13,431 bases of DNA from RPRB01 sp035501615. GTDB taxonomy: Bacteria; Myxococcota; Myxococcia; Myxococcales; Myxococcaceae. This document shows, in pieces, positions 8,748 through 13,431 of this stretch. Within the stretch, counting starts at the first letter, position 1. Each line of letters begins with the position of its first letter. The notes below the pieces were generated by a model. That model made no database searches. It saw nothing but the letters and a program-made list of their open reading frames with translations, and was not told where the DNA came from. The translations under genes were made by a program, and so were the position numbers. The DNA is taken from NCBI GenBank assembly GCA_035501615.1, contig DATJVY010000139.1:1-13431 (forward strand), read 5' to 3'.

Positions 8748-9800
8748 GTGGTGATCCGCCAGCACTTCGACCCCGTGTCGAGCACCTACAGCTATCTGCT
8801 GGTCGACCCGGCCTCGCGGGAGGCCGTGCTGATCGATCCCGTCCTCGGCCAGCACCGTCGCGACGCGGCGCTGATCCGCGAGATCGACGCCCGCCTCCTG
8901 TTCACGCTCGATACCCACTGCCATGCCGACCACGTGACCGGCGCGTGGGCGATGAAGCAGGCCTTCGGCTGCCGCATCGGCCTGGCCGAGGTCTACGGGG
9001 CCCGGAACGTCGACCTGCCGCTCCGGCACGGGATGGAGGTGCGCTTCGGCGCCCAGGCGCTCGAGGTGCGGGCGACGCCGGGGCACACCGCTGGCTGCCT
9101 CTCCTTCGTCAGTGCAGACCGGGGCCACGTCTTCACCGGAGACGCGCTGCTGGTGCGCGCGGTCGGGCGCACGGACTTCCAGGACGGGAACGCCGCCCAG
9201 CTCTTCCACTCCGTCCGGGCGCAGCTCTTTTCCCTCCCCGACGACTGCGTCGTGCACCCCGCCCACGACTACGAGGGGCGCACCTCGAGCACCATCGGGG
9301 AGGAGTGCCGCCACAACCCCCGGCTGGGAGGCGCGGCGACGGTGGAGGACTTCGTCGGCTACATGGAGAACCTCGGGCTTCCCCACCCGAAGCTCATTGC
9401 CATCGCGGTGCCGGCGAACCTGAGCTGCGGCCGTGATGCCACCATCGACGAGCCCGCTCCGCCGAGCTGGGGCCCGGTCGTGGAGACCTACGCCGGTATG
9501 CCGGAGATCGCCCCGGAGTGGCTCGGGCGCCACCGCGAGGAGGTCGAGCTGGTCGACGTCCGCTCGCGGGCGGAGTTCGAGGGAGAGCTGGGCCATCTCG
9601 AGGGGTCGAAGCTCGTCCCCCTCGACGAGCTGCGGGTCCGGATGGACGAGCTCTCGTCCACCAGGCCCATCGTCCTCGTCTGCCAGACCGGGAAGCGCTC
9701 GGCGATGGCCGCGACCATCCTCCGCAAGGCCGGGCTCGCCCGGGTCGCCAATCTCGCCGGCGGGATGGTCCGCTGGCGCCAGCTCGGGTTGCCGAGCTGA
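8748..9800 (+). CDS. Persulfide dioxygenase-rhodanese fusion (ETHE1-like)
   Basis: The 350-aa product carries a metallo-beta-lactamase fold (about 1-230) and a C-terminal rhodanese domain (about 255-350). The first has THCHADHVTG with metal ligands H57, H59, D61 and H62, H113 in TPGHTAGC, D132 in FTGDAL, and the ETHE1-type segments GRTDFQDG and VHPAHDYEGR (H173). These indicate a mononuclear-iron persulfide dioxygenase that oxidises glutathione persulfide to sulfite. The rhodanese domain keeps its active-site loop, CQTGKRSA, with Cys312 as the sulfur carrier. Fusions of this order are known as PRF-type proteins, in which the rhodanese transfers sulfur to or from thiosulfate. The fusion implies cytoplasmic sulfide detoxification. 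The GTG at 8748 begins the conserved IRQHFD segment and is preceded by GAGG at 8734-8737. It converges with the minus-strand run. Confidence 0.93.
   Translation: MVIRQHFDPVSSTYSYLLVDPASREAVLIDPVLGQHRRDAALIREIDARLLFTLDTHCHADHVTGAWAMKQAFGCRIGLAEVYGARNVDLPLRHGMEVRFGAQALEVRATPGHTAGCLSFVSADRGHVFTGDALLVRAVGRTDFQDGNAAQLFHSVRAQLFSLPDDCVVHPAHDYEGRTSSTIGEECRHNPRLGGAATVEDFVGYMENLGLPHPKLIAIAVPANLSCGRDATIDEPAPPSWGPVVETYAGMPEIAPEWLGRHREEVELVDVRSRAEFEGELGHLEGSKLVPLDELRVRMDELSSTRPIVLVCQTGKRSAMAATILRKAGLARVANLAGGMVRWRQLGLPS
9780..9799. terminator. Hairpin across the dioxygenase gene stop codon
   Basis: CAGCTCGG (9780-9787) pairs perfectly with CCGAGCTG (9792-9799) around the loop GTTG. The right arm contains most of the dioxygenase gene's TGA stop (9798-9800). 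It is one of two adjacent hairpins at the convergent junction and works in either orientation. There is no T-run, so it is not a classical intrinsic terminator. Confidence 0.45.
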
Positions 9801-9809
9801 CGTGCACGG

Positions 9810-10136
9810 TCAACGTCCGGAGCGAGCTCCGGACGCAGCTCGCGCCGACGCACGCTGGGCGAGGGTTCGCCGCCTCCAGCGCGTGGCGACGACGGTGATC
9901 CAGGTCACGCCCACGAGGATGGCCAGGAGGATGCTCCCGATCACCAGGCCCGGGTGTGCATCCACCGTCTCCCAGGAGAGGAAGAACCACGGGAGCGAGA
10001 TCACCGCCCCCAGCCCCGCGGCCATGCCCAGCACCGCGAGGAACTGCTTCGTGGACCAGCCCGGGTCCCCCCGGTTGAACACCACCGTGCTCCAGACGCT
10101 CAACCCGACCAGGACCACCCAGACGACGTAGGTCAT
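9810..10136 (-). CDS. Small three-TM membrane protein
   Basis: I do not recognise a family. The 108-aa product has three predicted transmembrane helices (about 4-20, 32-54 and 63-85) and an Arg/Ala-rich, positively charged C-terminal tail, which by the positive-inside rule would lie in the cytoplasm. The ATG at 10136 is preceded by GAAGGAG at 7 nt spacing, a good ribosome-binding site. The open frame extends upstream, but the extra residues are Arg-rich and lack features. It follows the Fe-S oxidoreductase gene by 34 nt on the same strand, so it may be co-transcribed and act as an accessory subunit; that link is inferred from position only. Its last codons form one arm of the junction hairpin. 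Confidence 0.78.
   Translation of the reverse strand: MTYVVWVVLVGLSVWSTVVFNRGDPGWSTKQFLAVLGMAAGLGAVISLPWFFLSWETVDAHPGLVIGSILLAILVGVTWITVVATRWRRRTLAQRASARAASGARSGR
9814..9835. terminator. Bidirectional hairpin at convergent gene ends
   Basis: CGTCCGGAGC (9814-9823) and GCTCCGGACG (9826-9835) are perfect 10-bp reverse complements with two bases between, in practice 9 bp with loop CGAG. It is the strongest stem seen in the window and lies 14 nt past the dioxygenase stop and inside the last codons of the opposing small membrane protein gene. It probably limits read-through both ways, although no T-tract follows. Confidence 0.6.
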
Positions 10137-10170
10137 GCGGACGCTCCTTCGTCGGTTGCGCCCGAGGGGT

Positions 10171-12282
10171 TCAACCCGGCGCGGGACTCGAGCCCATCGC
10201 CTCGGCCACCACCTCGGCAACGTCCTTCACCACGATGGCCTCGCGCCCGGTGTCGTTCGCTGCGTCGCGAAGCATGGTGCTGCAGAAGGGGCAGGCCACC
10301 GCCAGCATCCCCTCGGCCGGACCCTTGTAGTCGCCCACCTTGCCCGGCCGGTCCTTGTCGGTCGCGGAGGGATACGGGATCGACGGGTCCGTCGCGTGCG
10401 CCAGCGTGAGCGCCACCTCGTTCAGCCGGTTGTGATTGATGCGCGTGCCGAGGTGCTCCTCCATCCACATCCGTCCGCCGCCCGCTCCGCAGCAGAAGGA
10501 CTCGCGACGGCTACGCTGCATCTCCACGACTCGAAGTCCGGGAATGGCGGCCAGCGCCGCCCGTGGCGCGTCGTACACCCCGTTGTGCCGTCCGAGGTAG
10601 CAGGGGTCGTGGTAGGTCAGCGTCGCGTCCTTCACCCGTGACAGCTTGATGCGCTTGTCGCGGATCAGCTCGCTGATGAGCTCGGTGTGGCTGATCACCC
10701 GGTACTCGCCGCCGAAGGCAGGGTACTCGTTCTTCAGGGTGTTGAAGCAGTGCGGGCACTGCGTGATGACCGCCTTCACCCCCAGCCCGTTGAAGGTCTC
10801 GACGTTGGTCTTCGCCAGCGTCTGGTACAGGTACTCGTTCCCCAGCCGGCGGGCCGAGTCCCCGTTGCACATCTCCTGCTTGCCGAGGATGGCGAAGGAG
10901 ACGCTGGCCTCGCGGAGGATGCGCACCAGGGCTCGGCTGACCTTCTTCTGCCGGTCGTCGTAGCTCCCGGCGCAGCCGACGAAGAAGAGGTACTCGTACT
11001 TCCCGGGGCCGTCCCAGACCGGAAGCTGGAGGTCCTCGGCCCACTCGTCGCGCCGGTCCTGCCCCACGCCCCAGGGGTTGCCCTGGCGCTCCATGCCCTC
11101 GAAGACCCGCTGGATCTCCTGCGGGAAGTCCGACGCGACCTGGACCTGGTAGCGCCGCATGTCGATCAGCCGTGGAACGTTCTCGATGAACACCGGGCAG
11201 GCCCGCTCGCACCAGCCACAGGTCGTGCAGGCCCACACCGTCTCCGCCTGGAGCGCGCTCCCGATGATCGCCGGCAGCGCTGCGTCGGTTCCCGGGGCGA
11301 GGTGACTGTTCGCCACCTGCTCCTGATGGCGCCAGATCCAGTGCTTCAGATCCTGGTTCACGCCCTTGTGGGTCAACGGCTTGCCGGTGATGTACGTGGG
11401 GCAGTGGGTCTGGCAGCGCCCGCACTCGGTGCAGCTGTAGAGGTCGAGCCCGTTCTTCCAGGTCAGGTCGCGCACGGTGTGCGTGCCGAACTGCTCGGCC
11501 TCGAGGTTCGGCGTGGGGAGTGCCTTGCTCCCGTCCAGGGCCTGGAAGAACACGTTGGGCAGCGCGGTGATGACGTGAAAGTGCTTCCCCAGCGGGAGGA
11601 AGTTGAGGAACGCGAGGATGATGGTCAGGTGGACCCAGAACATCGCCGCGCCCAGCCCCCACACCACGTCCCTGGGCAGCGGGGAGAGAAGGGCCGCCAC
11701 TGCTGACGTCGCCGGCTCCCAGGGGAAGAAGCTCCGGTGCTGGAGCACGAGGTGCGAGGCGCTGAAGATGAACTCGCTCACCATCAGCCCGGCGATGAAG
11801 CCGAGGATCAGGTACGCCTCCCACGAACGGGTGAGCCGGACCGGCTTCACCTTCGCCCGGAGCCAGGTGAAGTAGGCGACGCCGATCAGCGCACCGACCG
11901 CGACCACGTCCTTCGCCAGGAGGTAGACGTCGAAGATGCCTGCCGCGGCCGGATGATCGGCCCAGAACGGATCCGCCGGGGTGGAGAGGAGCTCCAGCAG
12001 CGTCCGGGAGAACCCCATTCCGAACAGCATCAGGGTCCGGAGCGCCAGGACCATGAAGGCGACGAAGATCAGGACGTGGGCGAAGCCCGGCCCGCGCTCC
12101 TCCGGATCCACCATGCGCTTCTGGCCGAGCCCGAAGCGGATCAGCGCCCGCGTCCGCTCGCCGGGGTGGTCCATCCGGTTCTCGGGCTTCATCGCCAGGA
12201 GAACCGAGGCGCGGCCGTACACGATGTAGATGAACACCGTGAGGCCGACGAAGACGAGCAAGCTGGCGATGAGGGGGTTCAT
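10171..12282 (-). CDS. Membrane Fe-S oxidoreductase, EMO/HdrD-like
   Basis: The 703-aa product combines an N-terminal membrane part with heterodisulfide-reductase-like iron-sulfur modules. About six hydrophobic helices in residues 1-245 carry His69, His177, His218 and His234/236, plausible heme b ligands of a NarI-type domain. Two 4Fe-4S motifs follow: C284/C287/C290/C294 and C352/C355/C358/C362. Two CCG-type domains come next: C437, C472, C509-C512, and C561, C597-C598, C664-C667. The first has the CNGDSARR variant common in this group. The architecture matches proteins proposed to be ETF:(methyl)menaquinone oxidoreductases, which pass electrons from electron-transferring flavoprotein to the quinone pool, for example in acyl-CoA oxidation. 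No etfAB genes are in the window, so the donor is inferred. It starts 13 nt after the phosphoesterase stop with no clear ribosome-binding site, suggesting coupling. Confidence 0.93.
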   Translation of the reverse strand: MNPLIASLLVFVGLTVFIYIVYGRASVLLAMKPENRMDHPGERTRALIRFGLGQKRMVDPEERGPGFAHVLIFVAFMVLALRTLMLFGMGFSRTLLELLSTPADPFWADHPAAAGIFDVYLLAKDVVAVGALIGVAYFTWLRAKVKPVRLTRSWEAYLILGFIAGLMVSEFIFSASHLVLQHRSFFPWEPATSAVAALLSPLPRDVVWGLGAAMFWVHLTIILAFLNFLPLGKHFHVITALPNVFFQALDGSKALPTPNLEAEQFGTHTVRDLTWKNGLDLYSCTECGRCQTHCPTYITGKPLTHKGVNQDLKHWIWRHQEQVANSHLAPGTDAALPAIIGSALQAETVWACTTCGWCERACPVFIENVPRLIDMRRYQVQVASDFPQEIQRVFEGMERQGNPWGVGQDRRDEWAEDLQLPVWDGPGKYEYLFFVGCAGSYDDRQKKVSRALVRILREASVSFAILGKQEMCNGDSARRLGNEYLYQTLAKTNVETFNGLGVKAVITQCPHCFNTLKNEYPAFGGEYRVISHTELISELIRDKRIKLSRVKDATLTYHDPCYLGRHNGVYDAPRAALAAIPGLRVVEMQRSRRESFCCGAGGGRMWMEEHLGTRINHNRLNEVALTLAHATDPSIPYPSATDKDRPGKVGDYKGPAEGMLAVACPFCSTMLRDAANDTGREAIVVKDVAEVVAEAMGSSPAPG

Positions 12283-12295
12283 GGCGAGTCGCGGA

Positions 12296-13090
12296 TCAAC
12301 CTAGGGGAGAGCCGCCGGGACCGGCAACGGCGAAGGAGGACGGCGCTCTTCCGGCGCCGTCGAGGAGAAGGACCGGCCGGAACCCCGCTGCGTCGGCCGA
12401 GGCCAGCACGTAGCGAACGCCGCCGTGCTCGCCCTGGAATCCGGCGGCGATCCCCTCGGTCCCGTGGAGGTGTCCATAGACGCAGACCGCGGGCTGGAAG
12501 TCCTCGATGAGGGCGGAGAACACGGTCGGTGTGCGGTTGGCGTAGAGCGGCGGAAAGTGCACCGCGACCACCGGGGTCAGGCCGGGCGATCCGCGCAGGG
12601 TCCGCCGAGCGTCGTCGAGGGACGCCCCCAGCCGCCGCGCCTCGCGCTCGACGAGGCGTCCATCGACCTGCTCGTCGCCCATCTCGCCCCCGGGCATCGG
12701 TGGCGCCTGGGGCGTCGTCCACAGGCGGGACCCGGCGACGACGTAGGGTCCGATGGTGACCGCCGAGTTGTGGAGGAAGCCCACGATGGACCGGTAGGGT
12801 GCGAGGAGGGTCCGGAGCTTCGCCGCCGAGTCGCCCCACCAGAAGTCGTGGTTGCCCCGGAGAAGGACCTTCCTGCCCGGACGCGCGTCGAGCCAGGCGA
12901 GATCCTCCGCCACCTCGCCCGGCTTCGTGGCCCAGGAGATGTCCCCCGCGACGATGATCGCGTCCTCCGCGGTCACGCTCCGGTCCCAGGCGTCCGCCAG
13001 CGGGCCCGGATGGCCGATCCACCCGAAGCGGTCCATCGTCTTGCCGCGAGTGGACGGAAGATGGGTATCTCCGATGGCGAAGAGACGCAT
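12296..13090 (-). CDS. Calcineurin-like metallophosphoesterase
   Basis: The 264-aa product has all five blocks of the binuclear metallophosphoesterase fold: DTH at residues 8-10, GD with D50, GNHD with N80/H81, a lone His in VVAVHFPPLY, and GHLHG near the C-terminal third. These residues bind two divalent metals and catalyse phosphoester hydrolysis. The substrate cannot be told from sequence; no signal peptide or membrane segment is present, so it should be cytoplasmic. The ATG at 13090 opens directly on the first strand (MRLFAIGDTH), although the upstream ribosome-binding site is weak. It lies 30 nt after the outer-membrane protein gene and 13 nt before the Fe-S oxidoreductase gene, so it is in the same transcript unless a promoter is hidden. 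Confidence 0.92.
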   Translation of the reverse strand: MRLFAIGDTHLPSTRGKTMDRFGWIGHPGPLADAWDRSVTAEDAIIVAGDISWATKPGEVAEDLAWLDARPGRKVLLRGNHDFWWGDSAAKLRTLLAPYRSIVGFLHNSAVTIGPYVVAGSRLWTTPQAPPMPGGEMGDEQVDGRLVEREARRLGASLDDARRTLRGSPGLTPVVAVHFPPLYANRTPTVFSALIEDFQPAVCVYGHLHGTEGIAAGFQGEHGGVRYVLASADAAGFRPVLLLDGAGRAPSSFAVAGPGGSPLG

Positions 13091-13120
13091 GGGCGGCGCG
13101 CACCCTAGGGCAGAACGCCG

Positions 13121-13431
13121 CTAGAAGCCCACCAGCGCGCGGAAGCCGACCTGGAGCGCGTCTAGAGACCGGCTGCTGTCGAGCGGGGGGCTCACCGCGA
13201 CGTCGTCCGCGCTCTGGAGGCGGGTGTGCCCGAGCGACCCGCGGAGGAACGGCCCGAGGGCCACGAACCGGCCCACCAGGAAGTCCACGCCGAGGCTCAG
13301 CCGGGCGAAGTCGACGGCGTGGGCCGAGCTCCGGAACGAGCCGTCGGTGTACTCCAGCTCGACCTGGCCGAAGCCCATCCCGAGCGAGATCCACGGCCGG
13401 ATGCCCGGGCCGGAATCGAAGCGCCACTGGA
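13121..13431 (-). CDS. Outer-membrane beta-barrel protein, C-terminal part
   Basis: The frame is open to the window edge, so only the last roughly 102 residues are present and the 5' end is missing. Alternating hydrophobic and polar residues form several beta-strand pairs (IRPWISLGMGFGQVELEY, ARLSLGVDFLVGRFVALGPFL, ALQVGFRALVGF) separated by short polar turns. The protein ends in Phe, the usual BAM-recognition signal of outer-membrane barrels. This suggests a porin-like or OmpA/OprF-shaped barrel in a Gram-negative outer membrane; no specific family can be named from this fragment. The stop at 13121-13123 lies 30 nt before the phosphoesterase start. Confidence 0.72.
   Translation of the reverse strand, partial: QWRFDSGPGIRPWISLGMGFGQVELEYTDGSFRSSAHAVDFARLSLGVDFLVGRFVALGPFLRGSLGHTRLQSADDVAVSPPLDSSRSLDALQVGFRALVGF

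Noticed and set aside
10687..11706. Long plus-strand frame opposite the Fe-S oxidoreductase
   Set aside because: The minus-strand gene has intact cysteine motifs; the plus-strand frame has no domain and is a complement artefact.

Overview
The window is GC-rich throughout, with strong G/C bias at third codon positions, and reads as bacterial chromosome. It carries the replication/topology cluster dnaN-recF-(small membrane protein)-gyrB-smr. The protein flavour (a GyrB with the Gram-negative C-terminal insert, an HdrD/EMO-type membrane Fe-S oxidoreductase, a CNB-DUF1003 protein, a bacterial archaemetzincin-like protein and an outer-membrane barrel ending in Phe) suggests a Gram-negative of the myxobacterial/deltaproteobacterial kind (Myxococcota, Anaeromyxobacter-like). 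That placement is inferred from gene content and was not tested phylogenetically.

Layout, plus strand, 1-6059: a putative dnaN promoter and a hairpin covering the dnaN Shine-Dalgarno, then dnaN (sliding clamp), recF (stop/start overlap), a two-TM protein with a possible PH-like tail (ATGA overlap with recF), gyrB after a 101-nt gap, and an Smr-domain protein whose reading frame opens on gyrB's stop codon with no standard start. This is a compact DNA replication, repair and topology operon.

Plus strand, 6060-9800: a probable promoter and tRNA-Gln(TTG), then a 174-aa archaemetzincin homologue whose catalytic Glu and third His are replaced (the most unusual gene here). A small exported protein, a cyclic-nucleotide-binding/DUF1003 membrane protein, an NTF2/SnoaL-like protein and an ETHE1-type persulfide dioxygenase fused to a rhodanese domain follow. 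Apart from the last, these are poorly characterised accessory genes with separate ribosome-binding sites and gaps of about 45-130 nt.

Minus strand, 13431-9810: a co-directional run consisting of the 3' end of an outer-membrane beta-barrel gene (cut by the window edge), a calcineurin-like metallophosphoesterase, a 703-aa membrane Fe-S oxidoreductase that probably passes ETF-type electrons to the quinone pool, and a three-TM small protein. Gaps are 30, 13 and 34 nt. This run converges on the dioxygenase-rhodanese gene with only 9 bp between stop codons, and two perfect hairpins sit at that junction.

No insertion sequences, CRISPR arrays, rRNA or phage genes were seen. No stretch above 300 bases lacks a gene. 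The longest gaps are 1-129, 2816-2916, 6765-6867, 8089-8215 and 8630-8747.
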